Source: Planctomycetaceae bacterium
GTDB lineage: Bacteria; Planctomycetota; Phycisphaerae; SM23-33
Reading direction: 5' to 3'
NCBI GenBank assembly: GCA_021371965.1
Contig: JAJFVE010000106.1
Span: 1-64,000, forward strand
Length of the DNA: 64,000 bases
Below, one piece after another: positions 1 through 6,986 of this stretch (positions within the stretch are counted from its first letter, which is position 1; each line of letters opens with the position of its first letter). Below the pieces are notes generated by a model. It ran no database searches and had not been told where the DNA came from. It saw nothing but the letters and a program-made list of their open reading frames with translations. The position numbers were made by a program, and so were the translations under genes.

Positions 1-47
1 ATCAAGGTATAGTGCTTATGACTGTCAAAGGCGATATACTCGTTCAT
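1..47 (-). CDS. Probable IS110-family transposase, first 15 codons only
   Basis: A minus-strand reading frame starts at an ATG at 47-45 and runs off the left edge of the window. The visible residues are MNEYIAFDSHKHYTL. A strong ribosome-binding site (AAAGGAG) lies about 7 nt upstream of the ATG. IS110-type recombinases begin with a short strand carrying the first catalytic Asp in a context like YI(G/A)(F/I)D.HK, and this peptide matches that pattern. That is family knowledge applied to 15 residues, so the call is tentative; other RNase H-fold proteins could look similar. The bulk of the gene is outside the window. Confidence 0.45.
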   Translation of the reverse strand, partial: MNEYIAFDSHKHYTL

Positions 48-71
48 GCGCGGCTCCTTTCTTGTTAGCTA

Positions 72-140
72 GTCGCCACTGTAACGTGGCGACGGGAGTC
101 GCGCTTTCATATGTTCACTCCAAGGTCGCCTTGCGGCGAC
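72..140. repeat. Two hairpins sharing a GTCGCC core upstream of the transposase start
   Basis: GTCGCCAC (72-79) pairs perfectly with GTGGCGAC (86-93) around TGTAAC. GTCGCC (125-130) pairs with GGCGAC (135-140) around TTGC, which reads as a GCAA tetraloop on the minus strand. No T-run follows either stem, so they are not classic terminators. They lie between the end of the sulfatase gene (162) and the transposase start (47). They may be part of the non-coding end of the IS element, or help end sulfatase transcription. Confidence 0.5.
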
Positions 141-161
141 GAAAGTTGACGATAAGGCAGT

Positions 162-1487
162 TCAGTACTCGTCGCCGGGGAGCATGATGGGGCGCTCGGG
201 ATGGGCGTAGTGCCCCCCGCAGAAGGTGTCCTTTGTTTCGACGCACCAGCGGCGGAGCATCTCGCGGTGCTCACGCAGCACGGTCTGATGCGAGGCCGCC
301 ACCGCGAGGTTCACCATCTCGCCGGGGTCGTTCGACACGTCGTAGAGTTCCTCGCGCGGCCAGCCTTGCGCGTAGGCGCAATACTTGTACCGTGGGCTGC
401 GGACCATGCGGCAGGGGGAGTTGCCGCATCCGCCCAGCGTGCTCTCGGACACGATGAACTCATTGGGCCTCGCGACCGCGCGCCCTTCCACGAGCGGGCG
501 CAGGCTGTGGCCGGCGATGCCGTCCGGGACGGCTGCGCCCGCGTAGTCGCAGACGGTGCGGAACAGTTCCGCCCCGATGGTGACCAAGTGCTCGTCGGTG
601 CGACCACCGGCGGAACTGACGGTCGGCGGGCGGATGATCAGGGGCACGCGGACGGCCTCGTCGTAGAGCGCCCATTTCTGCCCCAGCGAATGCGCGCCGC
701 ACAGGTCGCCGTGGTCGCTGGTGAAGATCACGACGGTGTTGCCGGCCCAGGGGCCGGCATCCAGGGCGGCCACGATTGCGGCGATCTGCGCGTCGACGCG
801 CTCGATGAGGCGGTAGTACGCCCAGCGGGCCGCTCGCCACCAGTCGCCGCTGTCGTTGCGGATGAACCCGCTGCGGACGAACCCATCGCGATGGGCTGAC
901 ACGACCCATGGCTCGTCGGCCGCCGGGGCGAAATTGTCCGGCAGTGGAGGGCATTGCTCGGGCGCGGGGGGCTCAGGCAGGTTGCCCCACGGCAGCGGCT
1001 GATTGCGGTACCACTCACAGATGTTGTGCGGGTTGTCGAAGGACGCCACGAGGAAGAAAGGCCGCTCGTGTGGTTGCCGCAGGAACTCTTCGCAGCGGCT
1101 CGGCAAGGCGTTGTCGTCGAATCCGCAGATGGTCTCGAAGCCGTGCCCTTCGCCCATGGCGATCTGTGGGACGTGCCATTTGCCCCCGTAGGCGCAGCGA
1201 TATCCCGCGGTCGTCAGCAACGTGCCCAGCTCCCGCTGACGGAGGCTTTCGGCGATTCCGACGTCATTGCCGTTGATGCCGGCCTCGTGCGGCCATAGTC
1301 CGGTGAACATGCTCGCCCGCGCGGGCGTGCAGAGGGGGTAGGTCGAGTATGCCGCGTCGAAGCGCACGCCACCTGCCGCCAGGGCGTCCATCGCCGGCGT
1401 GTTCAAATGCCCATTCTCGGCGCAGCTCATTGCCTGCGCCGATTGCTGGTCGGTCAGGATCAACAGGATATTCGGTTGCTCGCTCAT
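162..1487 (-). CDS. Sulfatase (alkaline-phosphatase superfamily), cytoplasmic form
   Basis: The 441-residue protein hydrolyses a sulfate ester or a related substrate. The N-terminus (PNILLILTDQQ, Asp13) gives the metal-binding strand. LCTPARASMFTG carries the C-x-P-x-R motif at Cys53, the residue converted to formylglycine in active sulfatases. A second metal-site region is seen as FTSDHGD. The start at 1487 is chosen because MSEQPNILLI is the normal family N-terminus and an AGGA lies 9 nt upstream; a longer frame upstream is not homologous. No signal peptide is visible, unlike the second sulfatase at 14298, so it may act in the cytoplasm on imported sugars. It follows the PHP/Cache protein by only 17 nt and is probably co-transcribed with it. 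The exact substrate cannot be read from the sequence. No sulfatase-maturing enzyme is in the window. Confidence 0.92.
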   Translation of the reverse strand: MSEQPNILLILTDQQSAQAMSCAENGHLNTPAMDALAAGGVRFDAAYSTYPLCTPARASMFTGLWPHEAGINGNDVGIAESLRQRELGTLLTTAGYRCAYGGKWHVPQIAMGEGHGFETICGFDDNALPSRCEEFLRQPHERPFFLVASFDNPHNICEWYRNQPLPWGNLPEPPAPEQCPPLPDNFAPAADEPWVVSAHRDGFVRSGFIRNDSGDWWRAARWAYYRLIERVDAQIAAIVAALDAGPWAGNTVVIFTSDHGDLCGAHSLGQKWALYDEAVRVPLIIRPPTVSSAGGRTDEHLVTIGAELFRTVCDYAGAAVPDGIAGHSLRPLVEGRAVARPNEFIVSESTLGGCGNSPCRMVRSPRYKYCAYAQGWPREELYDVSNDPGEMVNLAVAASHQTVLREHREMLRRWCVETKDTFCGGHYAHPERPIMLPGDEY

Positions 1488-1504
1488 GTGAGTTCCTGTG
1501 TGGC

Positions 1505-4444
1505 CTAGGCGGCCGGGCCGCCGAGGAAGTCGTAGGATACGCGGCGCTGGACAGCCTCGATCTCGGTGAACGACTCTTTCAGGACCGCCCGCTCGATGTG
1601 GCCCAGAGCGTCGGGGTCGATGAGGTTGTTGACCGGCGAGCCGGACGCCGCGGCGTCGCATTGGTGGCGCAGTCTCAGCCGCATCATGGACTCGTAAGCC
1701 GCCTGCGTTTCACGGAAGGTCGTCTCGGGAATCACGGCGGCGTCGACCAGGGCAGCCAGGCGGTCGAGCGTGCCGGTTGCGGCCACGCGATGACGCAGGG
1801 CGTACAGCCGGGCGAAGCTCACAACCGGCATCATGGCGGCCTTGAGATCGAGCAGACCGGCCGCGTCGCCGTCGGCCTTGCTCGTGACGATGCGGCCGAA
1901 CAGTCCCAGCGGCGGGCGAAACAGCAGGGCGTGCTGCGCGAAGTGCGGGAAGAAGTCCGGCGCCGCGGCGACGGACTGCTGAACGTGCCGCAACAGCGAC
2001 TCGACCAGCGAGGCGTCGCCGGCGACGGCGCGGAAGTCGAAGAAGATGTTGAAGTCCAGCAGCTCGCGGGGCTCGGCGCGGACGATCCAGCGGGTGAAAT
2101 AGCTCTTCCAGGTCTCCAGCGGCTGGCGCCACTTGGGATTGTCGGCCATCACCTCGCCGCGGCAGCGCTCGTACCCGGCATGGGCGAGACCGTCGCAGAC
2201 GCGCCGGCCCAACTGCTCGAAATAGTCGGCCGCCCCTGTGCCGCCGGCGGGATCGTCGGCGTAGACGATGCCGTTGTCCTGGTCGGTGCAGAGGGTCTGT
2301 TCCTGGCGGCCTTGGCTGCCCAGGGCGATAAAGGCAAAGGCGGCGGGGGCGGGTCCCAAGTCTGCCTGGGCCAGTCCGATCAGGCGTCGGGTGGCGGCGT
2401 CGCAGACGGCGGCGACCTGGCGAGCGATGTGTCGCGGATGCGTGCCGGCATCGAGCATCGCCGCGACCTTGCCGCTGCCGTGGCGGCAAGCGCTGACGAG
2501 GGTGGTTTCGTCGTTGGCGGCGGATATCTGGCCGACGATGTCACCGGTCGTGTCAGGCGGCGACGGCACGATGCGGTCGATGGGGCGTTGGCGGGCGGCG
2601 GATTTTGAAAGCGGTCTGGCCAGCAACACCAGGCCGCTCTCGTCGCCGGCGACGAGGGGCTTGATGGACACCAGGCAGGGTAGGGGCGAGTTGTCGCGGC
2701 GGCTCAGGGTGGTCTGGATCGGGCCGACGGCGGCGGCCCCGTGCTGGACATGGGCGATGGCCTGCCACGCCTCGGGGCTTGCGGCGGCATCGCCCAGGAG
2801 GTCGACCAGGTCGAGCAGCTCCAGTTCGTGTGCGGCGTAGCCCAGCATCTCCAGCAGCATGGGGTTGGCATAGCGGCATCGCCCGCCGAGCACGAGCAGC
2901 GTTCCCTCGGTGACGGCCTCGACGAGCCAGCGGTACCGCTCGGAGGTTTCGTGCAGGTGCTGCCGCGACTCGGCTCGCTGACGTTCGATCCGCAGCCCGT
3001 GTCGCATGACGTAGAAGAGGAGCATGGCCGTGATGATGGCGATAGCGATGGACCCGTAGACGAGTCTCTGCTCCATCCGGGCGATCTCCTCGTGTACGTC
3101 CTGCGCATAGACGCCGGTGCCGATGATCCATCCCCAGGGCTCGAAGCCGCGGATGTACGATTCCTTGGCCGCCAGGTGGCGCGGGTCGTCGTTCCATTGC
3201 CAGACGTACTCGACGTATCCGTGCTGCTTTCGCCGCACGAGGTCGGCGAACTCGACGAAGATCTTCGCGCCGCGCGCGTCAGTGAAGTCGCTGACGTCGC
3301 GGCCGTTGAGGTCCTGGCGGTAGGGGTGCATGACGATGCGCGGGTGCATGTCCTGCAGCCAGAAGTAGCCCTTGGCCTCGCGTCCGTAGCGCATGGCCTC
3401 GATGCGGGCGACGGCCATGGCTTGCGCGGCCTGACGCGTGAGATGCCCGCGGGCTTCTTCGCGATGGGCGTCGTCGAGCATGCTCCAGGCGGAGTTGGTC
3501 AGTTCGAGAATCATCTCCCGCTTGCGGTCGAGCAGGACGCGTTCCAGCGTCGGAAGGGCGATGGCGAAGATTCCGGTCACGAACAGCGTGATCGCCAGCA
3601 CGGTCGGCAGGATGATGTGCAGGGCGAACCGCCGAAGGTGTCGGCGCGGGAGGATGGCCGGCAGGGGGCTGGCCGGCGACGGTGCGGTTGGTGCCGGTCC
3701 CGAGGCCACCGCCCCGCGAAACGCCCGCCATGCGGCGGTGGGCATGTCCACGCCGAATGCGACCGCCCCGGCGGCGGGACTGGCCAGGTGCTGATCGGCC
3801 CCGCCGCAGATCAGCAGGCCCAGGCGCGCCGCCATCTCGACAAGGGCCTGGCGGTCGGCGGGGGAGAACGAGGCATAGATCGCCTCGACGCCGTCAAGAC
3901 CACGTTTCTTGAGGGCGCCCAGCAACTCCTCCAGGCGGGCGAGGCCGTTCTCTAGCAGCAGGGGATGGGCGAGGAAGGCCTTGCCTGCGCAGCGGTGAAT
4001 CAGGGCGATGGCGTCGGCGATATCGAGCCGCCCCTCCGGAGCGGCGCTGGGGCCGGCGGCTTCGGTGGCGCTCTTGAGACGCTGAAGCCGCAGCGACTGG
4101 GAAATGCCGTCGACGCCGTCGCTGAGGTGGGGCGCGTTCTTGCGGGTCTGCTGCAGCGACCGGATCGTCGCCAGCAGTTCGGCGTTGGTCGCGTCGAATC
4201 CGTACGCCAGCAGGTGGGCTTCGCGGCCGTCGCATTGCACGGTGAGTTCAAGACCGCCGATGCACCCGATGCCCCGCCGCGAAGCGGCGGCGCGGAACTG
4301 CGACAAACCCGCCACGTCGTCATGATCGGTCAGCGCCGCGAAGGCGACGCCGGCGGCCGCCAGGCGAGCGGCCAACTCCTCCGGCGCAAGCTGTCCGTCG
4401 CTGAACGAACTGTGACAGTGCAGATCGACGCGCTTGGTGGGCAT
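1505..4444 (-). CDS. PHP-Cache-PAS-DUF294 nucleotidyltransferase-like fusion membrane protein
   Basis: The 979-residue protein has four parts. Residues 5-245 are a PHP phosphoesterase domain (VDLHCHSSFSDG, LTDHDD, and HP at 160-161). Residues 273-297 are a membrane helix. Residues 305-455 are a Cache-type sensor (YFWLQDM, and GWIIGTGVYAQDV near the end), followed by a second helix at 461-480. Residues 500-610 look like a PAS domain. Residues 660-970 match the DUF294 putative nucleotidyltransferase pair, with GSQGRQEQT and DQDNG at 709-725. Predicted topology puts PHP and PAS/DUF294 in the cytoplasm and Cache outside. DUF294 proteins resemble GlnD-type nucleotidyltransferases, but substrates are mostly unknown. 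The start at 4444 gives the exact PHP N-terminus. A TATAAT lies only 6 nt before the ATG and no good ribosome site is seen, so the mRNA may be leaderless. Confidence 0.85.
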   Translation of the reverse strand: MPTKRVDLHCHSSFSDGQLAPEELAARLAAAGVAFAALTDHDDVAGLSQFRAAASRRGIGCIGGLELTVQCDGREAHLLAYGFDATNAELLATIRSLQQTRKNAPHLSDGVDGISQSLRLQRLKSATEAAGPSAAPEGRLDIADAIALIHRCAGKAFLAHPLLLENGLARLEELLGALKKRGLDGVEAIYASFSPADRQALVEMAARLGLLICGGADQHLASPAAGAVAFGVDMPTAAWRAFRGAVASGPAPTAPSPASPLPAILPRRHLRRFALHIILPTVLAITLFVTGIFAIALPTLERVLLDRKREMILELTNSAWSMLDDAHREEARGHLTRQAAQAMAVARIEAMRYGREAKGYFWLQDMHPRIVMHPYRQDLNGRDVSDFTDARGAKIFVEFADLVRRKQHGYVEYVWQWNDDPRHLAAKESYIRGFEPWGWIIGTGVYAQDVHEEIARMEQRLVYGSIAIAIITAMLLFYVMRHGLRIERQRAESRQHLHETSERYRWLVEAVTEGTLLVLGGRCRYANPMLLEMLGYAAHELELLDLVDLLGDAAASPEAWQAIAHVQHGAAAVGPIQTTLSRRDNSPLPCLVSIKPLVAGDESGLVLLARPLSKSAARQRPIDRIVPSPPDTTGDIVGQISAANDETTLVSACRHGSGKVAAMLDAGTHPRHIARQVAAVCDAATRRLIGLAQADLGPAPAAFAFIALGSQGRQEQTLCTDQDNGIVYADDPAGGTGAADYFEQLGRRVCDGLAHAGYERCRGEVMADNPKWRQPLETWKSYFTRWIVRAEPRELLDFNIFFDFRAVAGDASLVESLLRHVQQSVAAAPDFFPHFAQHALLFRPPLGLFGRIVTSKADGDAAGLLDLKAAMMPVVSFARLYALRHRVAATGTLDRLAALVDAAVIPETTFRETQAAYESMMRLRLRHQCDAAASGSPVNNLIDPDALGHIERAVLKESFTEIEAVQRRVSYDFLGGPAA

Positions 4445-4450
4445 GGCGGC

Positions 4451-4456
4451 ATTATA
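4451..4456 (-). promoter_or_regulatory. Candidate -10 box (TATAAT) for a leaderless PHP-fusion mRNA
   Basis: A perfect TATAAT on the minus strand ends 6 nt before the ATG of the PHP fusion gene. This distance would place the transcription start at or next to the start codon. No clear -35 hexamer is visible. The same arrangement occurs at 23090, 38089, 47126 and 50377. Confidence 0.4.
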
Positions 4457-4586
4457 CAGCACCACGGGTGGCATGGCGACACGCTCGGCGAGGCGCCTGT
4501 CGGCCTGATACGCCCCTATGGCGACGCCGCGAAGAACGTGGGGTCGCCTTGCCACCCCGGGACTGCCCGCTATCGCAGCGGTGCGG

Positions 4587-6506
4587 TCACCGGCGCAGTG
4601 CCTGCGGGGGCGCGGCAACTTCGCCGACCGGTCTGGTCGTCATCAGCGAGACCACCACGAGCGTCACGAAGCTCAGCGGAATCGAGAAGATGCCCGGGTT
4701 GCTGAACGGGATCGGGGCCGTCGTCGGGTCCAGTCCATACTGCTTGAACATGTCCGGCGACAACGCGATCAGCACCAGCGACGAGACGATGCCCATGAAG
4801 ATGCTGGCCGTGACACCCTTGGCCGTCGTCCGCTTCCAGAACAGCAGCATCAGGATCGCCGGCAGGTTCGCGCTGGCGGCCACGGCGAACGCCAAGCCCA
4901 CCAGGAACGTCACGTTCATGCCTTTGAAGAGGATGCCCAGCACGATGGCGATGCCGCCGATCACGAAGGCCGAGATCTTGCCGGCCTTGATCTTCAGGCG
5001 GTCGTCCATCCCGAGGTTCATGAAGCGGTCCATCAGGTCGTGGGCGACGGCGCCGGAGGCCGCCACGATCAGCCCGCTGACGGTGCCCAGAACGGTGGCG
5101 AAGGCGATGGCCGAAATCACCGCGAACAGAAAGCTGCCGAACGACTTGGCCAGCAGCGGCGCGGCCATGTTGCTGTCGGCAGGGTTGAGCACGCCGTTGA
5201 GCGTGGCGCCCAGGCCCATGTAGAGCGTCAGGATGTAGAAGAACCCGATGGCCGCGATGGCGACGATCGTGCTCTTGCGGGCGCTGGCGGGGTTGGGAAC
5301 CGTGTAGTAGCGGATCAGAATGTGCGGCAGGGCGGCTGTGCCCAGGAACAATGCCAGCATCAGCGAAACGAAGTCCAGCTTCTCAAGCCCCGTGCCCTGG
5401 ACCTTGAACTTCTGCCCCGGACGCATCAGGTCATTGCCCGCGGTGACGGTCGAATAATAGATCTTCACCGTCGAGCCGTCGCGGTCGGTCAGGGCCGTGT
5501 CCTTCCATCGCCGCACCAGCGTGTCTTTGTCGCTCATGGTCGCCAGGAACTCGAACGGTCCGACGCTTTCGCCCTTGCCGGCTTTGCCCGCGGCGATCTG
5601 CTCGACATTGCCCACCGGACGCAACTGCCCGCCTTTGACGCCGTTGACGAACGTGTCCCCCCGCTTGTTCGTTACGACCGACTGGGTCTCCTCCAGCACC
5701 AAGCCCGCGCCGGCGGCGGGCTTGACCAGCCACCACGATTCCGCGCCGTCCTTCGTCAGCCGAGCAAACCGCGACTTGGCCGCCTTGACCTCCTGCACTT
5801 CCGCCACCTGGTATCCCGCGTCGGCCAGCGTGATCTTGCCGGCGGCTTCGGCGGCCTGGAGCTTGGTCAATGGGTGGAACGTCTCGCGCCCGCCCTGGTC
5901 GGGCGTGGTCGTCATGCCGCGATAGCAGATGGCGATCACCAGCACCAGCGAGAAGACGATCAGCAGCCCGCCCTTGATAAACTGCACGTAGGTCGTCGAG
6001 GCCATGCCGGCCGTGGCCACGATCGTGATCACGATCGCCCCGACCATGATGACGCCCCAGTAGTGGGGCAGGCCCAGCAGCGGTTCGACGAGCACGCCGG
6101 CGCCCACCATCTGCGGGATCAGGTAGCACACCGACACGATCAGCGTGCTGATCGCCGCGGCCAACTTGATGCCTCGAGAGTTGAACTTTGAATCGATCGC
6201 ATCGGTGAAGGTGTACTTGCCCAGGCGTTTCATGGGCTCGGCGACGATGAACAGCGCCACGATCCATCCGGCCAGATACCCGATCGAGTACAGGAAACCA
6301 TCGTAGCCCTGCGTGGCGATCATGCCGCAGATGCCCAGGAAGGACGCGGCCGAGAGGTAGTCGCCGGCAAAGGCCACGCCGTTGACGCCCCAGTGGATCT
6401 GCCCGCCGGCGGCGTAATAGCCCTGGGCCGACTTGGTGCGATTGCCCAGGTAGAACGACAGGCCCAGCACGAACAGGACAAAGACGATAAAAATCGTGAT
6501 AGCCAT
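4587..6506 (-). CDS. Sodium:solute symporter, ActP/acetate type
   Basis: The 639-residue polytopic membrane protein belongs to the SSS family, closest in pattern to acetate permeases: FYLGNRTKSAQGYYAAGG, FAGDYLSAASFLGICGMIA and the long run of helices. It should import a small carboxylate such as acetate with sodium. It is about 90 residues longer than E. coli ActP because of a hydrophilic insertion at roughly 197-375, between the helix ending VLVIAICYRG and the helix beginning DFVSLMLALFLGTAALPHIL. Similar insertions are known in the VC_2705-like branch. The gene overlaps its upstream neighbour: TAA of the DUF485 gene and ATG share one A (TAATG), a sign of translational coupling. That pairing with DUF485 (as in yjcH-actP) supports the acetate assignment; the precise solute is inferred. 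Confidence 0.88.
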   Translation of the reverse strand: MAITIFIVFVLFVLGLSFYLGNRTKSAQGYYAAGGQIHWGVNGVAFAGDYLSAASFLGICGMIATQGYDGFLYSIGYLAGWIVALFIVAEPMKRLGKYTFTDAIDSKFNSRGIKLAAAISTLIVSVCYLIPQMVGAGVLVEPLLGLPHYWGVIMVGAIVITIVATAGMASTTYVQFIKGGLLIVFSLVLVIAICYRGMTTTPDQGGRETFHPLTKLQAAEAAGKITLADAGYQVAEVQEVKAAKSRFARLTKDGAESWWLVKPAAGAGLVLEETQSVVTNKRGDTFVNGVKGGQLRPVGNVEQIAAGKAGKGESVGPFEFLATMSDKDTLVRRWKDTALTDRDGSTVKIYYSTVTAGNDLMRPGQKFKVQGTGLEKLDFVSLMLALFLGTAALPHILIRYYTVPNPASARKSTIVAIAAIGFFYILTLYMGLGATLNGVLNPADSNMAAPLLAKSFGSFLFAVISAIAFATVLGTVSGLIVAASGAVAHDLMDRFMNLGMDDRLKIKAGKISAFVIGGIAIVLGILFKGMNVTFLVGLAFAVAASANLPAILMLLFWKRTTAKGVTASIFMGIVSSLVLIALSPDMFKQYGLDPTTAPIPFSNPGIFSIPLSFVTLVVVSLMTTRPVGEVAAPPQALRR

Positions 6507-6790
6507 TACGCGTTTCCTCCCCGGTCGGCAAGGGCGTGCTCGCGCCTGCGGCAGAGGAGGTCATAGATGACCGCCTGGACCAGTGCGCCGGCGATGAGGG
6601 CGAATCCGTAGACCGTCGCCAGGTTCATCCCCGCCAGCACCTCGGTTGCCATCCACTTGGGCTGGTAGAGATTGATCACCACGAAGCCGGCGTAGAACAG
6701 GCAATAGAAGAGGAACATCCAGATTCCCAGCCGCGCCTTGAACGGCGCCGCCGCATCTCGTCCGACCGGGGCCGCAGGTTCATGAAGCAT
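6506..6790 (-). CDS. DUF485 small membrane protein (YjcH-like), symporter partner
   Basis: A 94-residue protein with two membrane helices (LGIWMFLFYCLFYAGFVVIN and LATVYGFALIAGALVQAVIY) and a basic C-terminus. DUF485 proteins are encoded directly before acetate-type SSS symporters and are thought to help them. The start at 6790 is supported by GGGGAGAGGAAC about 7 nt upstream; an ATG 14 codons earlier lacks such a site. The stop codon overlaps the symporter start by one base. The 196 nt upstream (6791-6986) contains no promoter I can name with confidence. Confidence 0.85.
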   Translation of the reverse strand: MLHEPAAPVGRDAAAPFKARLGIWMFLFYCLFYAGFVVINLYQPKWMATEVLAGMNLATVYGFALIAGALVQAVIYDLLCRRREHALADRGGNA

Positions 6791-6986
6791 GTGCGCGTTC
6801 CTCTCCCCAGCGCACCGCAGTGGATTCTCCAACCGGTGGGCCGGGGCATCGTAAGGTCGATCACAGACGGAAGAACACCAGCAACGGTGTTGTGCCCTGA
6901 GCCTCCAGGCACTCCGGCGGGCGAATTATCCCCATTGAGTGCAAGAATGCAAACGAAAAGACTGGCGGTTCCAGGCCGTGCCTCGG

